From JAYQKL01 sp965243245 (lineage in GTDB: Bacteria; Pseudomonadota; Alphaproteobacteria; RS24), in NCBI GenBank assembly GCA_965243245.1, contig OZ251536.1, positions 1,240,001 through 1,304,000 of the forward strand: 64,000 nt of DNA, in the 5' to 3' direction. Below are positions 28,217-36,739 of the stretch, one piece after another (within the stretch, counting starts at the first letter, position 1; each line of letters begins with the position of its first letter). The position numbers and the translations under genes were made by a program. Below the pieces are notes generated by a model. It was not told the origin of the DNA, made no database searches, and worked only from the letters and a program-made list of their open reading frames with translations.

Positions 28217-30662
28217 TAAGGATAAAGAAGCAGTAAAGGAAGGCAAGCCAGCCAAGACTCTAAGTTTGAGAAAAACGATTGAGTTGGGTCAAGTGCGCCA
28301 GAATTTTTCTCATGGGCGTTCTAAATCTGTTGTGGTTGAAAAAAGGCGCAAGCGTGTTGTTACGCCTAGTCAGACGCGCAAAGTACAAGAGCCCGCGCCA
28401 ACACCGCAAGAGGCGATACCTAATGAAGAACCTAAAAACCTTGGCGGCTTGAGTAAAAACGAGCAAGAGGCACGGCTGGCGGCTGTCACGGAAGCTAAAC
28501 GCCGCGAAAAAGAAGCGGCAACACTCAAAGACATTCAAGAAAAAGAATGGGCACAAGAAAAAACGCGCCGCAAAAGTGAGCAAGTCAGCCTAGATGTTAA
28601 GCAAGCCGAGCTGGACGCAAAAGGGGCGGTGAATACAGCCGCAAGAAGTGCTGCAAAATCTGGCGGTGAGACGAAAAAATCAACCTTAAAGCCAGCCGCC
28701 TCAAAACCCTTGGAAGAGGCAAAAGAAACGCCGCGCAAAGCACCTTCAAAACGCGGTGAACCTCAGCGTCGCCGAGCCGGTAAGTTGACGATTAATGATG
28801 CGCTCAAAGATGAAGAACGCGTCCGTTCCATGGCTTCTATTCGCCGCCGCCGTGAACGCGAGAAAAGACAGGCCATGAACCCTGACCCGCGTGAGAAAGT
28901 CGCACGAACAATCGTTCTGCCAGAGACGATTACCATTCAAGAATTTGCCAACCGTATGGCCGAGCGTGCCATTGATGTCATCAAGCTTTTGATGCAGCAA
29001 GGCGTGATGGCAAAAATCAACGATACAATTGATGCGGATACGGCTGAACTGATTGCCCAAGAGCTCGGGCATAAGGTAAATCGGGTGACGGAAGCCGATA
29101 TTGAAGACATTATTGATACAGATGATGATGAGGAAACCCTTCAAGAGCTACGCCCCGCCGTGGTGACAATTATGGGGCATGTTGACCATGGGAAAACGTC
29201 ATTGCTGGATGCGCTTCGCAAAACTGATATTGTACGCGGCGAAGCAGGTGGGATTACCCAACATATTGGTGCTTATCAGGTTACAACTGAGGACAATCAA
29301 AGGATCACCTTTATTGATACACCCGGTCATGCGGCGTTTACGTCAATGCGTGCACGTGGCGCGAAGGTAACGGATATTGTTATTTTGGTGGTGGCATCTG
29401 ATGATGGCGTGATGCCTCAGACAATTGAGGCGATTAACCATGCAAAAGCGGCTAAAGTCCCGATGATTGTCGCGGTTAATAAGATGGATAAGCCAGAAGC
29501 TGCGCCAGATCGGGTTAAAAATGAGTTGCTTCAGCATGAGATTATCTCCGAGGATATGGGCGGCGATGCGCAATTTGTGGAAGTGTCTGCTTTGAAAGGG
29601 GATGGTTTGGAGGCTCTGATTGAAGCGGTGCTGTTACAGGCAGAACTGCTTGAGTTAAAAGCCAATCCAAACCGTGAAGCGCAAGGCATTGTGATTGAAT
29701 CCAAGTTGGAAAAAGGGCGGGGGGCTGTCTCTACAGTTTTACTTCAGCGGGGCACTTTGCGCATTGGTGATGTTTTTGTTGTGGGCGAGGAGTCGGGGCG
29801 CGTGCGCGCAATGTTGAATGATAAGGGTGAGGAGCTTAAAGAAGCGGGGCCTTCGGTGCCTGTTGAGGTTCTTGGTGCGGGGGGCGCACCGGGGGCTGGC
29901 GATATATTTAATGTCGTTGAGAGCGAAGCCAAAGCCCGCGAAATAGCACAATATCGCCAGCGTATATCGCGGCAAAATCGCGCGGTATCAGGTGTGCGTT
30001 CGTCACTTGACCAGATGCTTAAACAACTCAAAGAAACCAATATGCAGGAAATCGCGCTGGTGGTGAAAGCAGATGTGCAGGGCTCGGGTGAAGCTATTGC
30101 ACAGGCTATTGAAAAGCTTGGTAATGATGAGGTGCGTGCGCGGGTGGTTCATGCGGGCGTGGGAGGTGTGACCGAGAGCGATATTACTCTTGCGGCGGCC
30201 TCTAGCGCACCCGTATTGGGGTTTAATGTGCGGGCGAATTCTCAAGCGCGTGACTTGGCGCAAATCGAAGGCATTGAAATTCGTTATTATAATGTGATTT
30301 ACGATCTTGTTGATGATATTAAGGCGGCTATGTCTGGGATGCTGTCGCCGGATCTTCGAGAAACCATGCTGGGTAATGCTGAAATTTTGGAAGTATTTTC
30401 AATTTCCAAATCGGGCAAAGTAGCGGGTTGCCGTAACACGGATGGTTTGATGCGCCGCGGGGCAAAAGTGCGGTTAATCCGTGACAGTGTGGTTATTCAT
30501 GAGGGTGAGTTGAGCTCGCTACGCCGTTTCAAGGATGAAGTCAGGGAAGTAAATGCCGGACAGGAATGTGGCATGGCGTTTGAAAATTGTGACGATCTCA
30601 AAATCGGCGATGTCATTGAGTGTTATGAGGTTGAAGAAATCGCCCGCTCGCTGGACGATTAA
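28209..30662 (+). CDS. infB: Translation initiation factor IF-2
   Basis: An 817-residue IF-2 that brings initiator tRNA to the 30S subunit. The first 230 or so residues are a charged Lys/Glu/Arg-rich linker typical of proteobacteria. The IF2_N module follows (about 240-290), then the GTPase with [12 protein letters not shown] (G1, about 322), DTPGHAAF (G3) and NKMDK (G4), and finally domains II, III and IV. All G motifs are intact. Confidence 0.97.
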   Translation: MNDKDKEAVKEGKPAKTLSLRKTIELGQVRQNFSHGRSKSVVVEKRRKRVVTPSQTRKVQEPAPTPQEAIPNEEPKNLGGLSKNEQEARLAAVTEAKRREKEAATLKDIQEKEWAQEKTRRKSEQVSLDVKQAELDAKGAVNTAARSAAKSGGETKKSTLKPAASKPLEEAKETPRKAPSKRGEPQRRRAGKLTINDALKDEERVRSMASIRRRREREKRQAMNPDPREKVARTIVLPETITIQEFANRMAERAIDVIKLLMQQGVMAKINDTIDADTAELIAQELGHKVNRVTEADIEDIIDTDDDEETLQELRPAVVTIMGHVDHGKTSLLDALRKTDIVRGEAGGITQHIGAYQVTTEDNQRITFIDTPGHAAFTSMRARGAKVTDIVILVVASDDGVMPQTIEAINHAKAAKVPMIVAVNKMDKPEAAPDRVKNELLQHEIISEDMGGDAQFVEVSALKGDGLEALIEAVLLQAELLELKANPNREAQGIVIESKLEKGRGAVSTVLLQRGTLRIGDVFVVGEESGRVRAMLNDKGEELKEAGPSVPVEVLGAGGAPGAGDIFNVVESEAKAREIAQYRQRISRQNRAVSGVRSSLDQMLKQLKETNMQEIALVVKADVQGSGEAIAQAIEKLGNDEVRARVVHAGVGGVTESDITLAAASSAPVLGFNVRANSQARDLAQIEGIEIRYYNVIYDLVDDIKAAMSGMLSPDLRETMLGNAEILEVFSISKSGKVAGCRNTDGLMRRGAKVRLIRDSVVIHEGELSSLRRFKDEVREVNAGQECGMAFENCDDLKIGDVIECYEVEEIARSLDD

Positions 30663-30692
30663 ATTTGTCTCGTTACCTGAGGAGAGGCGCAG

Positions 30693-31121
30693 ATGAAACG
30701 CATGGAAAAAGGTCAGTCCAAGGGCGCGAGCCAGCGTCAATTGCGTGTTGGAGAACTTTTTCGGCATCGTTTATGTGAGATCTTTGTTCGTAATGATATT
30801 GGTGAACTTGATATTGACACACGTATTATTACGGTGACGCAAGTATCGGCCAGTCCTGATTTGCGCAATGCGACGGCTTTCATTATACCATTGGGGGGCG
30901 TCCGGCTGGATGAGATTGTTTGCAAATTAAATCATTTCTCGCCTGTTTTGCGCGGTGAAATGAGCAAGGGCTTACGGTTGAAATATGTACCGGAGCTGAC
31001 ATTTAAAGCAGATAATAGTTTTGATAATGCGGATGCGATGCGGCGGCTATTTGAGGATGAAAAAATTCGCCAAGATTTAGCACCAGATAGTGATGTGATT
31101 AAAGATGGGTCGCCGTCGTAA
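30693..31121 (+). CDS. rbfA: Ribosome-binding factor A
   Basis: A 142-residue RbfA, a KH-fold factor for 30S maturation and 16S 5'-end processing. RQLRVGELFRHRLCEIFVRND near the N-terminus and VSASPDLRNATAFIIPLGG (about 50-68) are characteristic. AGGAGAGG upstream is a good ribosome site. Its 3' end overlaps truB by 17 bases, which suggests coupled translation. Confidence 0.94.
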   Translation: MKRMEKGQSKGASQRQLRVGELFRHRLCEIFVRNDIGELDIDTRIITVTQVSASPDLRNATAFIIPLGGVRLDEIVCKLNHFSPVLRGEMSKGLRLKYVPELTFKADNSFDNADAMRRLFEDEKIRQDLAPDSDVIKDGSPS

Positions 31122-32106
31122 AGGTCGTCCCATATCGGGTTGGTTGAATTTTGATAAACCGCTTGAAGTGTCTTCGGCACAGAGCGTCAGCCGTCTACGG
31201 CATTTATTTTTTGCCCAAAAAGCGGGTCACGCAGGCACCTTAGACTCGTTAGCGACGGGCATTTTGCCGCTGGCTTTCGGAGAGGCAACTAAAACAGTTG
31301 CTTATTTGATGGCGGCTGACAAAGACTATCAATTTACTGTGCGGTGGGGCGCACTGACCGCAACAGATGATGCGCAAGGTGAGATTATTGAGCAATCTGA
31401 CCATCGCCCTCATGAAAAAGATATTTTGGCGGCGTTGCCATATTTTACAGGTGAGATCGAGCAGATGCCGCCGGTTTATTCTGCGCTTAAGGTGAATGGT
31501 AAACGCGCTTATGCTCTGGCTAGAGCCGGCGCAGAGGTTAAATTGGCGAAACGGCGGGTGCATATTATCTCTTTGCGGCTGCTTAATTGCTCGGATGCTG
31601 ACCATGCTGAATTTTCTGTAACCTGCACGAAAGGCACTTATATACGTTCTTTAGCGCGTGATTTGGCTGAGTTTTTAGGCACAAAAGGGCATGTGCGTGT
31701 TTTGCGCCGAACACGGGTTGGTTCATTTGCACAAAAAGATGCAATAACACTGGAAAAGTGTATGGATTTAGTCCATATTGGCGCACAGGCAAGAGGGGTT
31801 GAAAAGCCAGAGCGTGAAAACGCAAGGTTTGAGGCTTTAAAATTTGAAGCTTTAGCTTTAAAATTTGAAGCTTTAGATGCTCTTCTTCTTCCGTTGACGA
31901 CAGTGCTGGACGACATCCCGGCATTGCCGATTAATGATACGCAAGCGGCTCATATCAAAATGGGTCGGTCTATTTTGGTGACGCACCAAGCCGCTAGATT
32001 TGATTCTGAAAAGGATGAGGCGGTGGTTATGCTGGCAGGTCAGCCGGTTGCCATTGGGAGGGTCACGGCGGGGCGGTTTCATCCGACTCGCGTTTTTAAT
32101 CTCTAG
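31105..32106 (+). CDS. truB: tRNA pseudouridine(55) synthase TruB
   Basis: A 333-residue TruB that makes pseudouridine 55 in the T loop of tRNAs. The catalytic Asp lies in HAGTLDSLATGILPLAFGEATK (about 46-67); the usual Pro after the Asp is Ser here. YKDYQF-type and KGTYIRSLARDL (about 174) motifs follow. A region around residues 240-260 has gained FEAL-type repeats from a 21-bp tandem duplication, making the protein slightly longer than usual. Confidence 0.95.
   Translation: MGRRRKGRPISGWLNFDKPLEVSSAQSVSRLRHLFFAQKAGHAGTLDSLATGILPLAFGEATKTVAYLMAADKDYQFTVRWGALTATDDAQGEIIEQSDHRPHEKDILAALPYFTGEIEQMPPVYSALKVNGKRAYALARAGAEVKLAKRRVHIISLRLLNCSDADHAEFSVTCTKGTYIRSLARDLAEFLGTKGHVRVLRRTRVGSFAQKDAITLEKCMDLVHIGAQARGVEKPERENARFEALKFEALALKFEALDALLLPLTTVLDDIPALPINDTQAAHIKMGRSILVTHQAARFDSEKDEAVVMLAGQPVAIGRVTAGRFHPTRVFNL
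31834..31875 (+). repeat. 21-bp tandem duplication in truB
   Basis: Two 21-bp units, GCTTTAAAATTTGAAGCTTTA each, encode a doubled ALKFEAL heptapeptide. A shorter, diverged copy of FEAL precedes it. The units are identical on reading, so the duplication is recent or maintained. Confidence 0.9.
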
Positions 32107-32134
32107 CTTTGGCTAGCAATAAGGGGAGTCACCG

Positions 32135-32404
32135 ATGTCGATAACACCTGACCGCAAGCAAGAGCTTGTTAAGGAATACGCAACCAATGACGGCGATACA
32201 GGCTCGCCTGAAATACAGGTTGCGATTTTATCAGAACGCATTGCGAATTTGACGGATCATTTCAAGACACACGGCAAGGATAATCATTCTCGGCGTGGAC
32301 TTTTGAAAATGGTTTCACAACGCCGCCGCCTTTTGGACTATGTCAAGGGGCGTAACGAAGAGCGTTACCAGTCTTTGATTACGCGTCTTGGTTTGCGGCG
32401 TTGA
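32135..32404 (+). CDS. rpsO: 30S ribosomal protein S15
   Basis: An 89-residue S15, a primary 16S rRNA-binding protein of the 30S platform. It has the standard length and the conserved [17 protein letters not shown] and [22 protein letters not shown] segments. AAGGGGAG just upstream is the ribosome site. It lies between truB and pnp, as in most proteobacteria. Confidence 0.97.
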   Translation: MSITPDRKQELVKEYATNDGDTGSPEIQVAILSERIANLTDHFKTHGKDNHSRRGLLKMVSQRRRLLDYVKGRNEERYQSLITRLGLRR

Positions 32405-32492
32405 TTTGAATGGAAGCTTGAGTTTTTGCTCGATTTTCATTTTCTAGGAAAAGCCTTTAATGGCGTTAAGAGCATCTAGCTAGGGGGTTGAG

Positions 32493-32543
32493 ATGCATAA
32501 ATTGAAACAAGATTGGAAAAACTATGTTTACGGTAACTCGTGA
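32493..32543 (+). CDS. Possible 16-codon leader ORF overlapping the pnp start
   Basis: ATG at 32493 preceded by a purine-rich TAGGGGGTTGAG opens a 16-codon frame that ends at a TGA 20 bases inside pnp. The ribosome site of this small frame looks better than that of pnp itself. It may be a coupling leader; chance is also possible for so short a frame. Confidence 0.3.
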   Translation: MHKLKQDWKNYVYGNS

Positions 32544-34656
32544 AGAAATTGAATGGGGCGGACGTCCGCTCATAATTGAAACTGGCAAAGTTGCCCGTCA
32601 AGCTGATGGTGCGGTGCTGGTAACTTATGGTGATACATCTGTGTTGGCGACGGTTGTTGCTGACCGCCAACCGAAAGTGGGTCTCGATTTTTTCCCGCTG
32701 ACGGTAAATTATCAAGAAAAGGCTTATGCGGCGGGTAAAATTCCGGGCGGCTATTTCAAGCGTGAGGGGCGCCCTTCTGAAAAAGAGACTTTGGTGTCGC
32801 GGTTGATTGACCGCCCTATCCGTCCGCTTTTTGCCAAGGGGTTTAAAAACGAAACGCAGGTGATTGCGACTGTGATGAGTCATGACCTTGAAAATGACAG
32901 CGACATTGTTGCGATGGTTGCGGTTTCGGCGGCATTGACGATTTCGGGTATTCCGTTTCTTGGGCCGATTGGCTGTGCGCGTATTGGGTATTGCGAGGGT
33001 GCGTATTTGCTAAATCCAAGCCTTGAAGATATGGCAGATAGTGCGCTTGATTTGGTGGTTGCTGGCACTAAGGATGCCGTGCTGATGGTGGAAAGCCAAG
33101 CTAATGAGTTATCTGAGGATGTGATGCTAGGTGCGGTGATGTATGGGCATAAAGAGCTCCAGCCGGTTATTGACATGATTATTTCTCTGGCAGAAAAATG
33201 TGCTAAGAAGCCGCGTGAAGTGCCGGTTGTGGATAATAGTAAGCTTAAGGCTCAGGTTGTGAAGCTGGTTGGCGGCGCGTTGGAGACGGCTTATAGGGAA
33301 GCTGATAAGGGGATGCGTCAATCTTTGATTGCGCAAGCCAAAGACAAGGTGAGCGAGAAATTACTGACCGAGGATGCTTCTAGTGATGAGCGGGTTGTTC
33401 TTTCTGGGGTTGTGAAATCGGTGGAAAGCGATATTGTTCGCGGCTCGATTTTGGCGACTAAGAAGCGTATTGATAAGCGCGGGCTAGCGGATGTACGCGC
33501 GATTGAAAGCGAGGTTGGTATCTTGCCGCGTGCGCATGGTTCTGCTTTGTTCACGCGTGGTGAGACGCAAGCCATAGTTGTTGCGACGCTGGGGACGGGC
33601 GATGATGAGCAGTTTGTGGATGCTTTGGAGGGGACTTATAAAGAAACTTTTTTATTGCATTATAATTTTCCGCCTTATTCGGTTGGTGAGACGGGCCGGG
33701 TTGGTTTTACGAGTCGGCGCGAAGTTGGTCATGGTAAATTGGCATGGCGTGCGCTCAAGCCGATGCTTCCGAGCAAGGAAGAGTTTCCTTATACGTTGCG
33801 TTTAGTGTCTGAGATTACTGAATCGAACGGTTCGTCGTCTATGGCGACTGTTTGTGGTTCGTCCTTGGCGATGATGGATGCGGGTGTACCGCTTAAGAAG
33901 CCTGTTGCGGGTATTGCTATGGGTTTGATTAAGGAGGGTGATGATTTTGCTGTATTGTCTGATATTTTGGGTGATGAGGATCATCTTGGCGACATGGATT
34001 TCAAGGTTGCGGGGACGGCTGAGGGGATTACGTCATTACAGATGGATATTAAGATCACGGGTATTACTGAGGAGATTATGCGGGTTGCTTTGGAGCAGGC
34101 GAAGGGGGGTCGTGGCTTTATTTTGGATGAGATGAACAAGGCTTTGGGTTCGGCGCGTTCTGAGATGGGTGAATACGCGCCCAAGATTGAGACCTTGAAG
34201 GTTCCGCAGGATAAGATTCGTGAAGTTATTGGTACGGGCGGCAAGGTTATCCGTGAGATTGTTGAGACGACGGGTGCTAAGGTTGATATTGGTGATGATG
34301 GTGTGATTAAGGTTGCCTCGAGTGATGGGCAGGTTATTCAGGCGGCGGTTGATTGGATTAATTCGATTGTTGCCGAGCCTGAGGTGGGGATGATTTACGA
34401 CGGTAAAGTTGTAAAAGTGATGGATTTTGGTGCATTTGTGAACTTTTTTGGCAAGCGGGATGGTTTGGTTCATATTTCTCAGTTGAAGAACGAGCGTGTT
34501 GGCAATACGTCTGATGTTGTTTCGGAAGGCGACATGGTGAAGGTTAAGCTGATGAGTTTTGATGACCGCGGCAAGGTGCGTTTGTCTATGAAGGCGGTTG
34601 ATCAGGCGACGGGCGAAGATATTGAAGGCAAGCCCAGCGAGACCGACGCGGACTAG
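32524..34656 (+). CDS. pnp: Polyribonucleotide nucleotidyltransferase (PNPase)
   Basis: A 710-residue 3'-5' phosphorolytic exoribonuclease, part of the RNA degradosome. Two RNase PH-like cores (about 10-140 and 305-520; the second, catalytic one contains [17 protein letters not shown]), a KH domain ([15 protein letters not shown], about 565) and an S1 domain (about 625-690) are all present. Its ATG at 32524 has a weak ribosome site. The transcript runs into a GC-rich repeat with a T tract at 34682-34686. Confidence 0.97.
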   Translation: MFTVTREEIEWGGRPLIIETGKVARQADGAVLVTYGDTSVLATVVADRQPKVGLDFFPLTVNYQEKAYAAGKIPGGYFKREGRPSEKETLVSRLIDRPIRPLFAKGFKNETQVIATVMSHDLENDSDIVAMVAVSAALTISGIPFLGPIGCARIGYCEGAYLLNPSLEDMADSALDLVVAGTKDAVLMVESQANELSEDVMLGAVMYGHKELQPVIDMIISLAEKCAKKPREVPVVDNSKLKAQVVKLVGGALETAYREADKGMRQSLIAQAKDKVSEKLLTEDASSDERVVLSGVVKSVESDIVRGSILATKKRIDKRGLADVRAIESEVGILPRAHGSALFTRGETQAIVVATLGTGDDEQFVDALEGTYKETFLLHYNFPPYSVGETGRVGFTSRREVGHGKLAWRALKPMLPSKEEFPYTLRLVSEITESNGSSSMATVCGSSLAMMDAGVPLKKPVAGIAMGLIKEGDDFAVLSDILGDEDHLGDMDFKVAGTAEGITSLQMDIKITGITEEIMRVALEQAKGGRGFILDEMNKALGSARSEMGEYAPKIETLKVPQDKIREVIGTGGKVIREIVETTGAKVDIGDDGVIKVASSDGQVIQAAVDWINSIVAEPEVGMIYDGKVVKVMDFGAFVNFFGKRDGLVHISQLKNERVGNTSDVVSEGDMVKVKLMSFDDRGKVRLSMKAVDQATGEDIEGKPSETDAD

Positions 34657-34686
34657 TCCGGCGGACTCGTCCGCGGACTCGTTTTT
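34651..34686 (+). terminator. Probable terminator after pnp (overlapping GGACTCGT repeats)
   Basis: Starting at the pnp stop codon, GGACTAGTCC, CGGACTCGTCCG and GTCCGCGGAC form overlapping palindromes built from two direct copies of GGACTCGT (34663-34670 and 34675-34682). TTTTT at 34682-34686 follows. The stem is imperfect, so strength is uncertain. Confidence 0.45.
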
Positions 34687-34692
34687 GTGAGG

Positions 34693-34864
34693 CTATGGTT
34701 TCTTCTCATCTATTTTAGATGAGGTTGCAAGCGTTTCAGAGTCATTTTGCGTTTTATCTTTTTTGAACATCCTTTGAGCTAGAGCGTCTATAGGACTGTC
34801 GCTTCCATGGGCATCGCTTTTACCGGGGATGCGTAGAATATTGGTAAAAATTATCTTTTTCCAT
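34693..34864 (-). pseudogene. Short frameshifted ORF behind a duplicated promoter
   Basis: On the minus strand an AAGGAGAG ribosome site is followed 4 bases later by ATG (34864-34862) and then GAAAAAG. As written, the frame ends after 14 codons. If one A of the five-A run at about 34856-34860 is removed, the frame stays open to a TAG at 34693-34695 and gives a polar 56-residue protein beginning MEKIIFTNILRIPGK and ending SSKIDEKKP. The good ribosome site and clean downstream frame suggest a small gene broken by a one-base change, a sequencing error or programmed slippage. No family recognised. Confidence 0.45.
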
Positions 34865-34876
34865 AGTCTCTCCTTT

Positions 34877-34916
34877 CATTTTGCCTATCATTAAGCTGAA
34901 TCTCAATATCGTCAAC
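34877..34916 (-). repeat. 40-bp direct repeat, copy 1 (carries a promoter)
   Basis: It matches copy 2 at 35867-35906 at 39 of 40 positions, same orientation, 990 bp apart. It lies immediately upstream of the ribosome site of the short frameshifted ORF. Confidence 0.93.
34887..34915 (-). promoter_or_regulatory. Promoter within repeat copy 1
   Basis: On the minus strand TTGACG (34915-34910), a 17-base spacer and AATGAT (34892-34887) form a good sigma70-type promoter whose start would lie some 15 bases before the ATG at 34864. Confidence 0.6.
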
Positions 34917-34942
34917 TAGGAAGGCTTTTTGGGGCGTGGTTT

Positions 34943-35851
34943 TTAGTCTTTATTTTTGCTTATGGATGCCAAAATATCGGCGGCATTGGGAGTGGAAGCC
35001 ACCCCGCGTTTTGAGTAGCCGGTCTCTTGCGGGGCATAAATCGCCCCCGCCGCAATCAGTGTTATTGCCTCCGTAATATTTTCCGAACTCGCTTCAGTCA
35101 TCACCTCAAATGTCTTGAGCGCATTAGCACGGTGCTTATTAACCACAGCATTATGACGCTCGGCGCGGTAAATGCCAATCAATGTAATTTGTAAAAATAC
35201 AAGTAAACCAAGAATAGAAAAACGTGGAAGATAGTAATTCCAGCTAAGTCCATCAGATGTTGGTGGATTGTTAGAGCAGTAAAAACATACCGCGCAACCA
35301 AGCAATGCACTACTTACCCCAATGACGAATACCATCCATATGCAAGCATTTTTACTATGTTTTTTAGATTCTTCGTCAAAATAATTGGCTGTTTTTGCAA
35401 CGCCTGTCTCTAAAATACCAGATAGAGCTTGTTTGGCTTCTTCTTCATATTCCTGTATTTTTGCTGAGGGGGAAGCGGTAATAAGTGCTGTATAAGGACT
35501 CAAGGCATTTCCAATATTTAGGAAGGTTTTATTTAGCTTTTGCTCATATTCCTCAACAGCTTGGGCTCGGGAAGACGCGAGCTTATTACTTCCTGCGAAT
35601 TGATTAATCAGAACAGGTATGTAATCGAGGTAACCTTCAATACCTAAATTCTGTTGTTGATTTAGTTTTTCAACTTTGGATATATCCAATCTTTCAAGAA
35701 ATAGCTGTATTCGGTGAAAACTAACCTCCACTCCAGAAAGTATTTTGCCAGACTTATTATGTAGCAATAAAGAGTTGGGGTCATAATCCTTTATCCAGTT
35801 AATTTTTTCTCTCAAGCCCCACTTTGTGGGAAATTTTTCAATTTCGTCCAT
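34943..35851 (-). CDS. Unrecognised two-helix membrane protein
   Basis: A 302-residue protein that I cannot place in a family. Residues 1-155 are polar and mostly helical; there are two hydrophobic segments at about 160-185 (WMVFVIGVSSALLGCAVCFY) and 198-222 (FSILGLLVFLQITLIGIY) joined by a short Asn/Pro loop; a C-terminal tail of about 80 residues follows. This predicts cytoplasmic N- and C-terminal parts around a helical hairpin. TGAGGA upstream of ATG 35851 is a ribosome site, and the promoter in the adjacent repeat fits that start better than the farther TTG at 35905. It looks more AT-rich than its neighbours and lies alone between pnp and a DUF924 gene, which suggests an accessory insertion. 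Confidence 0.75.
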   Translation of the reverse strand: MDEIEKFPTKWGLREKINWIKDYDPNSLLLHNKSGKILSGVEVSFHRIQLFLERLDISKVEKLNQQQNLGIEGYLDYIPVLINQFAGSNKLASSRAQAVEEYEQKLNKTFLNIGNALSPYTALITASPSAKIQEYEEEAKQALSGILETGVAKTANYFDEESKKHSKNACIWMVFVIGVSSALLGCAVCFYCSNNPPTSDGLSWNYYLPRFSILGLLVFLQITLIGIYRAERHNAVVNKHRANALKTFEVMTEASSENITEAITLIAAGAIYAPQETGYSKRGVASTPNAADILASISKNKD

Positions 35852-35866
35852 TTTTTTGTCCTCATC

Positions 35867-35906
35867 CATTTTGCCTATCATTAAGCTGAATCTCAATAGC
35901 GTCAAC
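35867..35906 (-). repeat. 40-bp direct repeat, copy 2 (carries a promoter)
   Basis: Differs from copy 1 at a single base in the spacer of the promoter. It ends just before the ribosome site of the membrane-protein gene. Confidence 0.93.
35877..35905 (-). promoter_or_regulatory. Promoter within repeat copy 2
   Basis: On the minus strand TTGACG (35905-35900), a 17-base spacer and AATGAT (35882-35877), ending 26 bases before the ATG at 35851. Confidence 0.6.
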
Positions 35907-35998
35907 CCAGAAAACCTTTACCGCATTCGTCATAAAAAAGAGGGCAATAAAAAAAGTAATAGCAAGCCGTCATGACCATCAACAACCAAAACCGCAAC

Positions 35999-36538
35999 TC
36001 AAAAAGAAGAATTTGGCTGCCTCAAAAATTCCGCCTCACTAACCGTGCTCTCACGATTGAGAATGTTATTGCGGTGCGGAAAACGTCCAAAACGCGCGAT
36101 AATATCGCGGTGCGCCTTAGCAAACCTCAAACTCTCCGCCACCCCCAACCCCGTATATAAATCTACCGAAACCTCTTGCGTGCTTAAATCTTCACTATGC
36201 ATAAAAGGCATATACATAAAAACCGCGTGGTCGCGCAAAAGCAATTTATCAAACCCCGCTTTAATCGCTTTTCGGCTTATCTCACAGGCTTGCGCATCAG
36301 TCGCAAAAGCACGCGGCGTCTGGCGAAACATATTGCGCGAAAATTGATCAAGCAAAATAATCAATCCAAGCGCACCTTGAGACGTGGCCGTCCATGACGC
36401 TAACCTGCCCTTTGCCGCACGCTCATGAAGTGAACAAAACCGCCTAGAAACCGCCGCGTCAAATTCTGGCATAACCCGAAAATGAAGCGGCACAGCTTCG
36501 TCTGAAAACCAGAAATCTAAAATATCGGCAGGCGTCAT
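35999..36538 (-). CDS. DUF924 family protein
   Basis: A 179-residue soluble all-helical protein of the DUF924 family, of unknown function. The family hallmarks are ILDFWFSDEAVP at the N-terminus, ALGLIILLDQFSRNMFR (about 56-72), MYMPFMHSEDL and RFGRFPHRNNILNRESTVSEAEFL near the C-terminus. Its upstream gap of 201 bases is shared with the divergent amidohydrolase gene. Confidence 0.9.
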   Translation of the reverse strand: MTPADILDFWFSDEAVPLHFRVMPEFDAAVSRRFCSLHERAAKGRLASWTATSQGALGLIILLDQFSRNMFRQTPRAFATDAQACEISRKAIKAGFDKLLLRDHAVFMYMPFMHSEDLSTQEVSVDLYTGLGVAESLRFAKAHRDIIARFGRFPHRNNILNRESTVSEAEFLRQPNSSF

Positions 36539-36616
36539 TTTTTCCTCACTTTTCTCACTGTATTGGTGCTTCTTCTATAAGCTCAACAGTAGAAAAATAA
36601 TACCACTTGCGTCAAT

Positions 36617-36638
36617 CTTCATTATGGCTTCATTATGG
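36617..36638 (+). repeat. 11-bp tandem duplication in an intergenic gap
   Basis: CTTCATTATGG occurs twice head to tail in the gap between the DUF924 and amidohydrolase genes. The unit length is not a multiple of 3. Confidence 0.8.
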
Positions 36639-36677
36639 ACGCCGTTTTTGCTTGGGACCTCCAAAAAATTGCGCCAT

Positions 36678-36696
36678 ACTAAGCCACTCGCTTAGT
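36678..36696 (+). promoter_or_regulatory. Hairpin in the amidohydrolase leader
   Basis: ACTAAGC (36678-36684) and GCTTAGT (36690-36696) form a perfect 7-bp stem with a 5-base loop, 43 bases before the start codon. It is followed by A residues rather than T, so it is not a terminator for the + strand; it could be an operator or an RNA leader hairpin. Confidence 0.4.
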
Positions 36697-36739
36697 AAAA
36701 AAACCAGAAAGAAAACCAAAAAGAAAACAAAGAGGGACT

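Noticed and set aside
34036..34473. Long open frame on the strand opposite pnp, and similar antisense frames opposite nusA and infB
   Set aside because: They lie wholly within strongly conserved genes, have no ribosome site or family resemblance, and come from the codon pattern of the sense gene.
34877..35906. Insertion sequence or transposon bounded by the 40-bp repeats
   Set aside because: The repeats are direct rather than inverted, there is no transposase, and each copy is better explained as a promoter in front of a gene.
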